Below are positions 34,430 through 43,563 of a stretch of DNA of 64,000 bases, one piece after another (the first letter of the stretch is position 1; each line of letters begins with the position of its first letter). The position numbers and the translations under genes are program-made. The notes under the pieces are model-generated. The model saw only the letters and a list, made by a program, of their open reading frames with translations, made no database searches and had not been told where the DNA came from. Source of the DNA: Methylobacter sp. GTDB lineage: Bacteria; Pseudomonadota; Gammaproteobacteria; Methylococcales; Methylomonadaceae. Where the stretch lies: positions 12,440 through 76,439 of the forward strand of contig NZ_JALOCF010000017.1 in NCBI RefSeq assembly GCF_023227905.1. Reading direction: 5' to 3'.

Positions 34430-35959
34430 GTGAAAGTTAGTCCCTTCATTAAATTTATACCAATTTTGTGCTTGGCCGGATGCGCAACCGCGCCTGTTCC
34501 GCCTGCTACTGTTAATTGGAACATAGAGCCTGTGAGTGTTTATGACTCGGGCCACGAAAGAGGTACGGAAATCGTCAGCATTCAGCAATCCACTTTGCGG
34601 GCCGTGCTTAGCAATTTTGAGACAGGCGAAGCTGATGTACTGGATGTCAGCAAGCCTGAGCACTTGCGCCGGATATCCCGCTTCAACCTGAGGCTGGATA
34701 CAGGTGAGGAACTGACCTCGGTTGCGTTTCATCCTAAGCTGGATGTGTTTGCAGCAGTTATCGATGCCGGTAACAAGCCCGGCAGGCTGGAGATTCGTTC
34801 GGCGTCAACCGGTTTTTTGATAGATCGCGTCATCGTCGGCTTTGGGCCAGATTCGGTGGTTTTTTCCGGAGACGGCAAGTTTGCCATGATCGCCAATGAA
34901 GGCGAAGATTTTTTGTTTGAGCCGTCAAGTAAGCAGTTTTTCACGCCGGAAGGCAGCATTTCTATCGTTTACTTAAGCCCGTCCGGGCACATTGAGCGCC
35001 ACAAAAATCTGGAACTGGCGAACTCGATGAATTATGAAGGCTTCGTGGTAAGCAAAGGCGGCCGGTTTATGGAAAGGGAAATCGATTGGAATGGCGATGG
35101 TGTTATCAGCAAGAACATGGATTTTGACGGCAACGGCAAGATTGACAAGAAAAAAGTCCTGCTTGGATATATTGAAGGACGGGAAGTTTTCGGCTCGGAA
35201 ACTCAAGGCGAGAAGAAAATACTTATTCCGATCAGAACCCATTCTCCAGCCTTATTGGAGCCGGAATATATCGCTATTACACCGGATGCAAAGAAAGCCT
35301 ATGTCACCTTGCAGGAAGACGATGCGGTTGCGGTCGTCGATTTAACCAGCGAGCAAGTCATCGGCTATTACGGCTTGGGCGCGAGCCAGCATAAAGTTGA
35401 TGCCCGCTATGACGGCTGGGTGAAATTCGACCAATCGATGACAGGGTTGCGCGAACCCGACGGGATTACCACGGTAGCTAATGGCCGTTATTTCGTTACG
35501 GCCGATGAAGGCGACACAGACGAGGATAATGGTTCTGCATCAGACAAGGATCAGCCGGTTAGCGGCGGACGTACGGTCAGTGTTTTCGATGCGGCGACTG
35601 GTGCTTTGCTGGGCGATACCGGCAACCAGCTTGATGAGTTTGCATTTGCCAATAAAGTCTACCCGGATCGGCGCAGCAATAAAAAAGGCTCGGAGCCGGA
35701 AATGCTGGTTTCCCTGGAACTGGACGGCGTACCGTATGTTGCCGTAGGCATGGAAAGAGCCGGGTCGGTTGAATTAATTTCCCTGGCCGATCCTTTTCAC
35801 CCTAAAGTAGTCGCTTTGGGCAAGATTGCCGGCGATGAAGACAAGTCGCCCGAAGGCATCGCCCATTATGTCGTGGATGGCGAGCATTATCTGCTGACAG
35901 CCAATGAAATGAACGGAACTGTGGAGTGTTTTAAAATTGCTCGGCAAGGTGCTGAGTAA
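34430..35959 (+). CDS. Beta-propeller lipoprotein, choice-of-anchor-I type
   Basis: A 509-residue lipoprotein with lipobox LAGC near residue 18, so it is probably anchored in the outer membrane. The body has seven-bladed-propeller-like repeats (for example VAFHPKLDVFAAVIDAG, VVFSGDGKFAMIANEG, IAITPDAKKAYVTLQEDDAV) that resemble the choice-of-anchor-I / phytase-like proteins often found next to alkaline phosphatases. Two adjacent calcium-loop-like stretches, DWNGDGVIS (219-227) and DFDGNGKID (231-239), sit in an insertion. The start is GTG 34430 with GAGG upstream. It follows the Pho-controlled porin, so a role in phosphate acquisition is possible but unproven. No catalytic site is recognised. 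Confidence 0.7.
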   Translation: MKVSPFIKFIPILCLAGCATAPVPPATVNWNIEPVSVYDSGHERGTEIVSIQQSTLRAVLSNFETGEADVLDVSKPEHLRRISRFNLRLDTGEELTSVAFHPKLDVFAAVIDAGNKPGRLEIRSASTGFLIDRVIVGFGPDSVVFSGDGKFAMIANEGEDFLFEPSSKQFFTPEGSISIVYLSPSGHIERHKNLELANSMNYEGFVVSKGGRFMEREIDWNGDGVISKNMDFDGNGKIDKKKVLLGYIEGREVFGSETQGEKKILIPIRTHSPALLEPEYIAITPDAKKAYVTLQEDDAVAVVDLTSEQVIGYYGLGASQHKVDARYDGWVKFDQSMTGLREPDGITTVANGRYFVTADEGDTDEDNGSASDKDQPVSGGRTVSVFDAATGALLGDTGNQLDEFAFANKVYPDRRSNKKGSEPEMLVSLELDGVPYVAVGMERAGSVELISLADPFHPKVVALGKIAGDEDKSPEGIAHYVVDGEHYLLTANEMNGTVECFKIARQGAE

Positions 35960-35998
35960 GAGGTTGCAAGCAGCAGGGCAGATGGATATTTCTGATCT

Positions 35999-36316
35999 TC
36001 AACCATGCTGCATTTTTTTCAGTTCAGCACGCAGGTTTTCAAGCTCTTCCATCAAATCCAGCGCCAGCGCGATGCCGGCCAGATTAACGCCCAGATCGCG
36101 CTGTAGCCTGAGCGCAGAACGCACCCGCACCAAGCTTGCGCCTGAAAAACGCCACACCTGTATTTCATCCCCTTGCGGCTCGATAATGCTTTCTTCAACC
36201 AGGCTGATAACCCACTCTGCGTGGACGCCGCAAGCATGGCATAGTTGCTCAAGGGTCAGGCTGTCCTCTTCGATGACCGTTCCGGTATGTATGGGCAATA
36301 GATCATGTGAACTCAT
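35999..36316 (-). CDS. cbpM: Chaperone modulator CbpM
   Basis: A 105-residue protein with a MerR-like helix-turn-helix fold (LTLEQLCHACGVHAEWVISL at about 20-39), a middle VWRFSGASLVRVRSALRLQR and a C-terminal coiled coil (LALDLMEELENLRAELKKMQ). CbpM binds the J-domain of CbpA and inhibits it. The gene follows cbpA with a 4-base gap. ATG 36316 is preferred; the upstream in-frame ORF is antisense-like sequence within cbpA. Confidence 0.92.
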   Translation of the reverse strand: MSSHDLLPIHTGTVIEEDSLTLEQLCHACGVHAEWVISLVEESIIEPQGDEIQVWRFSGASLVRVRSALRLQRDLGVNLAGIALALDLMEELENLRAELKKMQHG

Positions 36317-36320
36317 AGGC

Positions 36321-37268
36321 TTATACCCCAAGCGACTGGCGCGGGTTAAAATTAAGTTCTTGCTGCATCTTTTGATAGACCGCCTTGGCGCGGTCGGTGT
36401 TTGCCGGCGGCAGGGCGATTTGCAGCACCACGAGAAAATCGCCCGGCGTTTTGGTCGGTAAGCCACGGCCTTTTAAACGCAGTTTGCTGCCTTGCCGGGA
36501 ATTGGGCGGTATTTTCAGGTCAACTTTTCCATCCGGCGTCGGCACTTTGACGGTGGCGCCTAATGCCGCCTCCCAAGGCGTGACCGGTAAATCCAGATAA
36601 ATGTCGGCGTCGGAAATCCGGTATAGCGGATGTGGATTAAAGGCTATTTCCAGCAGCAAATCGCCGGCTTTGCCGCCGCCTGAGCCGGGGTCGCCCTGGC
36701 CGGACAGCCGGATATGCTGGCCGGGTTTAATGCCTTTGGGGATTTTGATGTTCAGGCTCCTTTGCTTGACCTGTACATGGCCGCGCGCATCCATCTCCGG
36801 CGCGCTCAGGGTAATATTGCGAGTCGCGCCCCGAATGCTGTCTTCCAGGTCGATATAAATTTTGGCATGCGCATCCTGGCCCCGCGCCTGGAATCCGCGC
36901 GTACCTTGTTCGGAGGTACGAAATCCGCCTTGCCCGAACAATTGCTCAAAAAAATCGCTAAAAACGCCGCCACCGCCGCCGGTAAAGCCGCCGCCTTTAA
37001 ATTCGAAGCCTTCATCCCATTTGGGTGGCGGTCTGAAATCCTCGCCGGCTTTCCAGTTGGCGCCCAATCTATCGTAAGCGGCTCTTTTTTCAGGGTCCTG
37101 GAGCACTTCATAGGCCTCGCCCAGTTCCTTGAATTTTGCTTCGGCATCCTTTTCCTTGCTGACATCGGGATGATATTTGCGCGCCAGCTTGCGGTAGGCG
37201 CGTTTGATCTCATCCTGAGTGGCGCTCCTGGATAGTCCCATGATCTTATAATAGTCTTTATATTCCAT
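36321..37268 (-). CDS. cbpA: DnaJ-like co-chaperone CbpA
   Basis: A 315-residue J-domain protein: J-domain at about 1-70 with the HPD motif (RKYHPDVSKE), a Gly/Phe-rich linker at about 88-125 (GGGFTGGGGG, FSDFFEQLFG) and the two C-terminal substrate-binding domains (about 130-300), with no zinc finger, as in CbpA. It stimulates DnaK ATPase in protein folding. The upstream neighbour on the same strand is Hsp20, so this is a small heat-stress cluster. Confidence 0.94.
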   Translation of the reverse strand: MEYKDYYKIMGLSRSATQDEIKRAYRKLARKYHPDVSKEKDAEAKFKELGEAYEVLQDPEKRAAYDRLGANWKAGEDFRPPPKWDEGFEFKGGGFTGGGGGVFSDFFEQLFGQGGFRTSEQGTRGFQARGQDAHAKIYIDLEDSIRGATRNITLSAPEMDARGHVQVKQRSLNIKIPKGIKPGQHIRLSGQGDPGSGGGKAGDLLLEIAFNPHPLYRISDADIYLDLPVTPWEAALGATVKVPTPDGKVDLKIPPNSRQGSKLRLKGRGLPTKTPGDFLVVLQIALPPANTDRAKAVYQKMQQELNFNPRQSLGV

Positions 37269-37414
37269 GTGGTGCCTGTCCGATTACAATTGAATTAGCC
37301 CGGAAAACCAGGTTGGATTTTGATGCTGCAACAAATCAGCGATGGATATTCAGCGCAGCAGGTTTGCCAGACCTGCTGCAGATTGTTTAAGTCAAATATA
37401 ATGAGGGCTTGGAA

Positions 37415-37852
37415 TTATTCCTCGGACATTACATTGATGCGTTTTGGTTTAATGGCCTCCCGTTTGGGAATGACGATTTCCAATACGCCGAGTTTGCATT
37501 TTGCATTGATCGCCTCGCCATCGGCAGAATCCGGCAGGCTAAAACGGCGGTAAAAAGACCCCGATACTCTCTCGACCCGTTTATAGCCTTCTTTTTCGGT
37601 TTTGGCTTCGGCTTCTTTTTCGCCTTTCACTGTCAAAACTCCGGCTTCCATGCTGATGTCGATATTTTCCGGCTTGACTCCGGGAATGTCGACATAGATA
37701 ACGAATTTATCGGTTTCTTCTTTTATATCGACTGCGGGCGTCCATTCGGCCGTTGCAACCGAACCCTCGCCTGGTTTTTCTTCCCGTGAAAGCGATAGTT
37801 CTCTTTGCAGTTGATTCAGTAAACCCCATGGTTCATAACGTATAACAGCCAT
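37415..37852 (-). CDS. Hsp20/alpha-crystallin small heat-shock protein
   Basis: A 145-residue small heat-shock chaperone. The alpha-crystallin domain covers about 38-130 with WTPAVDIKEETDKFVIYVDI, GVKPENIDISMEAGVLTVKG, the FYRRFSLP strand and the C-terminal GVLEIVIPK motif; a PKRI motif (IXI-like) is near the end. It holds unfolded proteins for refolding by DnaK. It is upstream of cbpA-cbpM on the same strand with 146 bases between. Confidence 0.94.
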   Translation of the reverse strand: MAVIRYEPWGLLNQLQRELSLSREEKPGEGSVATAEWTPAVDIKEETDKFVIYVDIPGVKPENIDISMEAGVLTVKGEKEAEAKTEKEGYKRVERVSGSFYRRFSLPDSADGEAINAKCKLGVLEIVIPKREAIKPKRINVMSEE

Positions 37853-37985
37853 TTTTTGTCTCCTAATGATTAATGTCTTAATGCAATAACAAACTTAAAA
37901 ACGATGATTTGTCTTTCAGCAATTATGTGGGGGCGGCGGTTTTTTTTGTCAAGTGGCTGAATTGAATTGATGCTGGATTTTAATA

Positions 37986-38591
37986 TTACTTTTTGGGCTC
38001 GGTTAAGCGGCTTGCCCGGTACGCATGCATTAAAGCGATAAACGCCAGGAAATCGTACAGGCCGTGAATAACAATCGGCAGCAGCAAATTCCTGTCGCCG
38101 CCATAATCCATGGCTAAGCTTAAATACATTCCGGTTAAAGTCGCCAGCACAGCATAAAGCGGCGTCACGGCATGAGCCAGGCCGAAAATGATATTGCTGA
38201 CGACCAAGCCTGCGGTCATGCCCCAGGACGATTCAATCCAGGGCTGGATAACACCCCGGAACAGCAGTTCTTCCGATAGCCCGGCAATCGATGCGAGCAC
38301 CAGCAAATCAGTCCAATGGTAACGGTACAAGCCGGGTGCCAAGGTTTCAAACAGCACTTTCCTGATTTTTGCCACTGGCTCCGCTTGTATCTGCTCCATG
38401 CTCAGATACAGCAAAAACAAAGGCGCGGTCCCTATCACGCCATAAGCAATGGCTGACTCTGAAAAATGCAGGTAAGCGAAAGGGTCGATGCCAGCGATCC
38501 AACCTAAAATAATCGCGACCAGAATCAGGGCCGCTTCAAAAGAACAAGCCTTTTTAAAAAACTCATCGGGTTTGATCTGATAGTTAGCCAT
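37986..38591 (-). CDS. CPBP family intramembrane glutamic protease
   Basis: A 201-residue membrane protein with about six hydrophobic segments and the CPBP (Rce1/CAAX-protease and bacteriocin-processing) signature: Glu107-Glu108 in SEELLFRG, and His140 in FGLAHAVTPLYA, with a later HGLYDFLAF. The active site lies in the membrane. Substrates of such single bacterial members are mostly unknown. It stands alone, with an intergenic gap on each side. Confidence 0.88.
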   Translation of the reverse strand: MANYQIKPDEFFKKACSFEAALILVAIILGWIAGIDPFAYLHFSESAIAYGVIGTAPLFLLYLSMEQIQAEPVAKIRKVLFETLAPGLYRYHWTDLLVLASIAGLSEELLFRGVIQPWIESSWGMTAGLVVSNIIFGLAHAVTPLYAVLATLTGMYLSLAMDYGGDRNLLLPIVIHGLYDFLAFIALMHAYRASRLTEPKK

Positions 38592-38676
38592 TGGTATTAA
38601 CGGGACAGTAAGAAAAGGCCATTCTAATCAAAAATGGTTAAAATAGTCGTTTGATTCATTATCTGCGACTGACCCT

Positions 38677-38934
38677 ATGCTGTGTTTTATTTATAAGAGC
38701 TTGAAAAAAGAACATCTTTATTTGTACGTTGATACAAAAGATGATTTTTCCAAGGTGCCGGAAGCGCTTTTCGGCAGCTTTGGCAAGATGGAATTTGTGA
38801 TGGAGTTGGAACTGACGCCGGAACGCAAATTGGCTAAGGAAGACGCCGGAAAAGTGCTGACAAGCCTGAAAGAAAAAGGTTTTTTTGTGCAGCTGCCGCC
38901 GATCAATCTGCCGGCGCCGTTAACTATTCAATAG
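38677..38934 (+). CDS. ycgL: YcgL domain-containing protein
   Basis: An 85-residue protein matching the YcgL family in full: MLCFIYKSLKKEHLYLYVDT at the start, FSKVPEALFGSFGKMEFVMEL in the middle and GFFVQLPPINLP at the end. The fold is a small alpha/beta domain; the cellular role is not known. It starts 86 bases from the divergent CPBP gene. Confidence 0.93.
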   Translation: MLCFIYKSLKKEHLYLYVDTKDDFSKVPEALFGSFGKMEFVMELELTPERKLAKEDAGKVLTSLKEKGFFVQLPPINLPAPLTIQ

Positions 38935-38951
38935 TTTTGATAAAAGCATAA

Positions 38952-38979
38952 AACCACGAAGGCACGAAGAGCACGAAGT
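38952..38979. repeat. CACGAAG interspersed repeat, short copy
   Basis: CCACGAAGGCACGAAGAGCACGAAG shares its units with the inverted pair at 40045-40118 and with 25554-25585. A further copy in reduced form lies at about 39155-39182 and a scrap (GCTTCGTGGTGAATTATT) at about 39325. Non-coding. Confidence 0.75.
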
Positions 38980-39041
38980 TTTTTACCTTATTTTTTCGTA
39001 ACTGCTCACGCTTTAAAATCGTTAAGCCGGCTTTAAAGTAG

Positions 39042-39102
39042 CCAAAGCAAGCTTTGGACTCCAGGAAATTTAGATGGCGGAGTTCAAAGCTTGCTTTGAA
39101 CT
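39042..39102. repeat. AAGCTTTG palindrome pair
   Basis: Two palindromes with the shared core AAAGCAAGCTTT or its complement: CCAAAGCAAGCTTTGG (39042-39057) and AGTTCAAAGCTTGCTTTGAACT (about 39080-39101). A related half-copy lies near 32446. These look like REP-type elements in the 38935-39349 gap, which holds only repeats. Confidence 0.65.
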
Positions 39103-39183
39103 TTACAATTCTAAACACTCCTTACCTTTTTGTGTTTTCCATTGAGCCGTTCACACGAAGTTTTTTCTCCGTGTTCTTCGTTG

Positions 39184-39315
39184 TCGCCTCGGCAACTGCT
39201 CCTGCGTCGCCTAAAGCGCCTAATGTTGGTGCTCTCGGCAATTGCTCCCTGCATTGCTCTACCTCCTCCATCCGTGGAGTCGTACCTCCTGCATCCTTGC
39301 AGTCGTAGAGGCGCC
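39184..39315 (-). repeat. Dispersed repeat, copy 2 (longest)
   Basis: The most complete copy of the family seen at 21182-21350, 44378-44477 and 61315-61385. Read on the minus strand it runs from CTGCAAGGATGCAGGAGG through CTCCACGGATGGAGGAGG and GAGCAATGCAGGGAGCAATT to TTAGGCGCTTTAGGCGACGC and GCAGGAGCAGTTGCCGAGGC. It contains two tandem sub-units (the GGAGGTAGAGC and GGAGCAATTGCCGAG phrases), which suggests growth by internal duplication. Confidence 0.75.
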
Positions 39316-39349
39316 TATTTTTGGCTTCGTGGTGAATTATTAAACCTGC

Positions 39350-39916
39350 TTACGCTTTCGGTAAAGTAACGCCGGTCTGGCCCTGATATTTGCCGCCCCG
39401 GTCTTTGTAAGAGGTTTCGCAAATTTCGTCGCCGCCAAAAAACAGCATTTGCGCAACGCCTTCATTGGCGTAGATTTTTGCCGGTAGCGTGGTGGTATTG
39501 GAAAACTCCAGCGTCACATGGCCTTCCCATTCCGGTTCCAGAGGCGTTACGTTGACAATGATGCCGCATCGCGCATAAGTCGATTTGCCCAGGCAAATCG
39601 TCAAGACATCGCGGGGAATGCGGAAAAATTCAACCGTTCTGGCCAAGGCAAACGAGTTTGGCGGAATAATGCAGACATCGGACTTAACATCGACAAAGCT
39701 GCTTGAATCAAAGTCTTTAGGGTCGACGATCGCAGAGTTGATGTTGGTGAAAATCTTGAATTCGTCTGAACACCGGACATCATAGCCGTAACTGGAGGTG
39801 CCGTAGGAAATCACCCTGCCGCGTTCCGAATCCCTGATCTGGCCGCTTTCAAACGGCTCGATCATGCCATGTTGTTCCGCCATGCGGCGTATCCACTTGT
39901 CCGACTTAATGCTCAT
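39350..39916 (-). CDS. dcd: dCTP deaminase
   Basis: A 188-residue enzyme that deaminates dCTP to dUTP for dTTP synthesis; it forms trimers. Family motifs: SSYGYDVRCSDEFKIF (about 43-58), SFALARTVEFFRIPRDVL with the catalytic Glu region, GKSTYARCGI, and NVTPLEPEWEGHVTLEFSNT (about 125-144) with the catalytic Glu138-type residue. The length matches E. coli Dcd (193 aa). It ends right next to the repeat block at 38935-39349. Confidence 0.96.
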   Translation of the reverse strand: MSIKSDKWIRRMAEQHGMIEPFESGQIRDSERGRVISYGTSSYGYDVRCSDEFKIFTNINSAIVDPKDFDSSSFVDVKSDVCIIPPNSFALARTVEFFRIPRDVLTICLGKSTYARCGIIVNVTPLEPEWEGHVTLEFSNTTTLPAKIYANEGVAQMLFFGGDEICETSYKDRGGKYQGQTGVTLPKA

Positions 39917-40044
39917 GGAGTATTACTACCTGAATTGATGTAAAAAACAGGATTTTAGCATAGAACTTGGTAACTTCTCATCCACAGGCAGCGCAAGGAT
40001 TAAGCATGGAAGTTGAATGAACACCCGAGGTTAAAAGTTTTTTA

Positions 40045-40118
40045 TTCACCACGAAGGACACGGAGAACACGAAGTTTTATATTTTTTTCTTCGTGCTCTT
40101 CGTGTCCTTCGTGGTGAA
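40045..40118. repeat. Inverted CACGAAG repeat pair
   Basis: A left arm (TTCACCACGAAGGACACGG... at 40045-40074) and a right arm (CTTCGTGCTCTTCGTGTCC... at 40089-40118) are nearly perfect inverted copies of about 30 bp with a short AT loop. They can form a long hairpin just downstream of apbC, which may act as its terminator, and downstream of the dcd promoter region. Confidence 0.85.
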
Positions 40119-40126
40119 AAAGCTTT

Positions 40127-41218
40127 TTACGTATTCTGCACAACGATCCTGGGGAATTTTGTCGTGAAATCCTTGGCCTTTAACGCCAATCGTGCCGCTG
40201 TTTTGCGGGCGATTTGCTTGTATATCTGCGCCGCGCGGCTGTCCGGGTCGGCGACCACGGTCGGTCTGCCGCTATCGGCAAATTGCCGGATGTTGATATC
40301 CAAAGGCAAGGAGCCCAGAAACTCAATCCTGTTGCGCTCGGCCATCAACTTCCCGCCGCCTTCGCCGAATATGGCTTCTTCGTGGCCGCAGTTGCTGCAA
40401 ATATGGATGCTCATGTTTTCAACCAGGCCCAGTACCGGCACGTTAACTTTCTCGAACATGCCCAAGCCGCGTTGGGCGTCAATCAGCGCAATATCCTGCG
40501 GCGTGGTGACGATAATCGCGCCGCTGACCGGAATCTGCTGGGACAAGGTTAGCTGTATATCGCCGGTGCCGGGCGGCAAGTCGATAATCAGGTAATCCAG
40601 ATTGTCCCAGTTGGTGTCTTTAAGCAGTTGCTGCAAGGCATTGGTTACCATCGGGCCGCGCCAGATCATGGCTTGGTCGGCCTCGACCAGATAGCCGATT
40701 GAATTGGTCTGTACGCCGAAAGCGACCTTGGGCATCATGGTTTTGTTGTCTTTGCTTTCAGGAAAGCCTGAAAGCCCCAGCATCATCGGGATGCTGGGGC
40801 CGTAAATATCCGCATCCAGAATGCCGACATTGGCGCCTTCCGCGGTCAGAGCCAGCGCCAGATTGACCGCCGTTGTCGATTTGCCGACGCCGCCCTTGCC
40901 GGAAGCCACGGCAATAATGTTCTTGACGTTGGGCAGCGGCTTTAAGGCCTGTTGCACGGCATGGGAAACGATTTTTACGCTGACTTCGACGCTGGCATCG
41001 CCGATGCCGGGAAGCGTTTTAAGCAGCTCTTCAACCTCGGCTTTAAGTACGGGTAAATAACTTTTAGCGGGATAGCCCAGCTCCAGTTTTACGCTGACGT
41101 TGTTGCCGTCAATCGCAATGGCCTTGACCGATTTTGCCGAAACCAGGTCGGTTCCATTGTTGGGGTCGATAAATGTTTGCAGAAGATCTTCTACCGCTGC
41201 TTTTTCGAGGCTTGCCAT
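40127..41218 (-). CDS. apbC: Iron-sulfur cluster carrier protein ApbC/Mrp
   Basis: A 363-residue Mrp/NBP35-type P-loop ATPase that carries and transfers Fe-S clusters. Seen: an N-terminal MIP18-like DUF59 domain (about 1-85), deviant Walker A GKGGVGKSTTAVNLA near residue 107, DADIYGPSIPMMLG, the DLPPGTGD motif and the cluster-binding Cys pair in HICSNCGHEEAIFGEGGG. ATG 41218 is chosen because GGAG is seven bases upstream; the ATG at 41224 lies too close to it. The gene is divergent from metG, a pairing common in proteobacteria. Confidence 0.95.
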   Translation of the reverse strand: MASLEKAAVEDLLQTFIDPNNGTDLVSAKSVKAIAIDGNNVSVKLELGYPAKSYLPVLKAEVEELLKTLPGIGDASVEVSVKIVSHAVQQALKPLPNVKNIIAVASGKGGVGKSTTAVNLALALTAEGANVGILDADIYGPSIPMMLGLSGFPESKDNKTMMPKVAFGVQTNSIGYLVEADQAMIWRGPMVTNALQQLLKDTNWDNLDYLIIDLPPGTGDIQLTLSQQIPVSGAIIVTTPQDIALIDAQRGLGMFEKVNVPVLGLVENMSIHICSNCGHEEAIFGEGGGKLMAERNRIEFLGSLPLDINIRQFADSGRPTVVADPDSRAAQIYKQIARKTAARLALKAKDFTTKFPRIVVQNT

Positions 41219-41406
41219 GACCATGCTCCATAATTGTTAATAAATTCGCCTGATCAATTACCAAGCATAAAACTCAAGATATAGGCCATTTTACCGATTT
41301 CAACTCGCTATTGCACTTGTTGGCTGCTTGATAATCGTAGTTTGCGTTTATTTTATGCCATAATAACCAGCTAATTTTGCCTTCGAATTGCTTGAGCTTT
41401 TACACT

Positions 41407-43425
41407 ATGCCAGATAGAAAAATTCTCGTCACCAGCGCACTGCCTTATGCCAACGGCCCTATCCATCTCGGCCATCTGGTTGAGTACATTCAAACGGATA
41501 TCTGGGTGCGTTTCCAGAAACAACGCGGCAACCTCTGCTATTACGTTTGCGCGGACGACACGCACGGCACGCCGATCATGCTCAGGGCGGACCGCGAAGG
41601 CATTACCCCGGAACAACTGATCGCCCAGGTCGGCAAGGAGCATCTGGCCGATTTTACCGAGTTCAGCGTGGCCTTCGACAACTACCATAGCACTCATTCC
41701 GAAGAGAATAAAACCCTGTCATCGCTGATTTACGAACGTCTGCGCGATGCCGGACACATCAGCTCACGCAGCATTACCCAAGCCTACGATCCGGTTAAGA
41801 ACATGTTCTTGTCCGACCGTTTTATCAAAGGCGAATGCCCCAAATGCGGCGCGGCCGACCAGTACGGCGATGGCTGCGAAGTCTGCGGCACAACCTACGC
41901 GCCGACCGAACTGAAAAACGCGGTTTCGGCCATTTCCGGCGCAAAGCCTGTCGATAAAGACTCCGTGCATTATTTTTTCGATCTGGCCAACTTTAGCGAC
42001 ATGTTGCGTGATTGGACCCACGCCGGCCACTTGCAACCCGAAGTCAGCAACAAACTGGCCGAATGGCTGGACGGCGGCTTGCAGCAGTGGGACATAAGCC
42101 GCGATGCGCCGTATTTCGGTTTTGAGATTCCCGACGCGCCGGGCAAATATTTTTATGTCTGGCTGGATGCGCCGATTGGTTACATGGCCAGCTTTAAAAA
42201 CCTGTGCGATAAACAAGGGCTGGACTTTAACGAATTCTGGTCCAAAAACAGCGACGCCGAGCTGTACCATTTCATCGGCAAAGACATTATCTATTTCCAC
42301 GCCTTATTCTGGCCTGCGATGCTCAGCGGCGCGCATTTCAGGACGCCGAGCGCGATTTTTGCGCACGGCTTTTTGACCGTGAACGGCGAGAAAATGTCCA
42401 AATCGCGCGGCACGTTTATCAAAGCCCGGACTTATCTGGATCATTTGAACCCTGAATACCTGCGCTATTATTTTGCCGCCAAGCTCAGCGCCGGGGTCGA
42501 TGACATCGATTTGAATTTCGACGATTTCAGCCAGCGGGTCAATTCCGATCTGGTCGGCAAAGTGGTCAACATCGCCAGCCGTTGCAGCGGTTTTATCGCC
42601 AAACGCTTTGACAACAAGTTATCCGAGCAATGTTCAGAACAAGCCTTGTTCCATGAATTCGTTAAGGCCAACACGCAAATTGCCGAATTTTACGAAACCC
42701 GCGAATTTGGTAAAGCCATGCGCGAAATCATGGCACTGGCCGATAAAGCCAACCAATATATTGATGAGCTTAAGCCCTGGCTGATTGCCAAGGAAGAAGG
42801 CAAGGATCAGGAACTGCACGAAGTTTGCACCATGGGCCTCAACCTGTTCCGTTTGCTGGCCGTTTACTTGAAGCCGGTTCTTCCGGTGCTGGCAGGTAAT
42901 GCGGAAAGCTTTTTAAACATCGAAGCACAAGCCTGGCCGGTTGATGCCAAGCCTTTGTTAAACCACGCGATCAACGAATTCAAACCGTTGATGACAAGGG
43001 TTGAGGCCGATAAAATCGCGGCGATTATTGAAGCGTCCAAAGAAAATCTGGAAAAAACCGCCGAGCCGCCAAAAGCGAAAACATGCGAGCCGATTGCCGA
43101 CACCATCGAGTTTGACGATTTCGCCAAACTGGATTTACGTATCGCCAGAATCATCAAGGCCGACCACGTCGATGGCGCGGACAAGTTGCTGCAGTTGACC
43201 GTGGATATCGGCGATGAAACCCGCAACATCTTTGCCGGGATTAAATCCGCCTACAGCCCGGAAGATCTGGAAGGCAAGTTGACTTTGGTCATCGCCAACC
43301 TGGCGCCGAGAAAAATGCGTTTCGGTGTATCCGAAGGCATGGTGCTGGCGGCAGGTCCCGGTGGCAAGGACATCTGGGTTTTAAGCCCTGATGAAGGCGC
43401 GCAGCCGGGCATGCGGGTTAAGTAA
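41407..43425 (+). CDS. metG: Methionyl-tRNA synthetase
   Basis: A 672-residue class I synthetase, long form. Seen: HIGH-type PIHLGHLVEYIQ (about 17-28), the zinc knuckle CPKCGAADQYGDGCEVCGTTY-type Cys4 (about 145-165), KMSKS in GEKMSKSRGTF (about 332-340), an anticodon-binding helical domain and a C-terminal EMAP/Trbp111-like tRNA-binding domain (about 570-672, FAKLDLRIARIIKADHV, LTLVIANLAPRKMRFGVSEGM). The first ATG that fits the family start is 41407; an upstream in-frame TTG (41377) has no support. It is divergent from apbC. Confidence 0.97.
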   Translation: MPDRKILVTSALPYANGPIHLGHLVEYIQTDIWVRFQKQRGNLCYYVCADDTHGTPIMLRADREGITPEQLIAQVGKEHLADFTEFSVAFDNYHSTHSEENKTLSSLIYERLRDAGHISSRSITQAYDPVKNMFLSDRFIKGECPKCGAADQYGDGCEVCGTTYAPTELKNAVSAISGAKPVDKDSVHYFFDLANFSDMLRDWTHAGHLQPEVSNKLAEWLDGGLQQWDISRDAPYFGFEIPDAPGKYFYVWLDAPIGYMASFKNLCDKQGLDFNEFWSKNSDAELYHFIGKDIIYFHALFWPAMLSGAHFRTPSAIFAHGFLTVNGEKMSKSRGTFIKARTYLDHLNPEYLRYYFAAKLSAGVDDIDLNFDDFSQRVNSDLVGKVVNIASRCSGFIAKRFDNKLSEQCSEQALFHEFVKANTQIAEFYETREFGKAMREIMALADKANQYIDELKPWLIAKEEGKDQELHEVCTMGLNLFRLLAVYLKPVLPVLAGNAESFLNIEAQAWPVDAKPLLNHAINEFKPLMTRVEADKIAAIIEASKENLEKTAEPPKAKTCEPIADTIEFDDFAKLDLRIARIIKADHVDGADKLLQLTVDIGDETRNIFAGIKSAYSPEDLEGKLTLVIANLAPRKMRFGVSEGMVLAAGPGGKDIWVLSPDEGAQPGMRVK

Positions 43426-43563
43426 TACCAAGAGGCAAAGTGGCCGCCGGGCAGAATTTATCGTTCCCGCGCTCCGGTGGTGCTCGCCGTTATACAAGTG
43501 TATTTCAGAGTCGTCATCATGGACAAAAAGGCATATACCGGTTACCGGATAACGTTGCCGATT

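Noticed and set aside
38935..39349. CRISPR array in the repeat-rich block
   Set aside because: The repeats are irregular in length and spacing and are partly inverted; there are no unique spacers of constant size and no cas genes.
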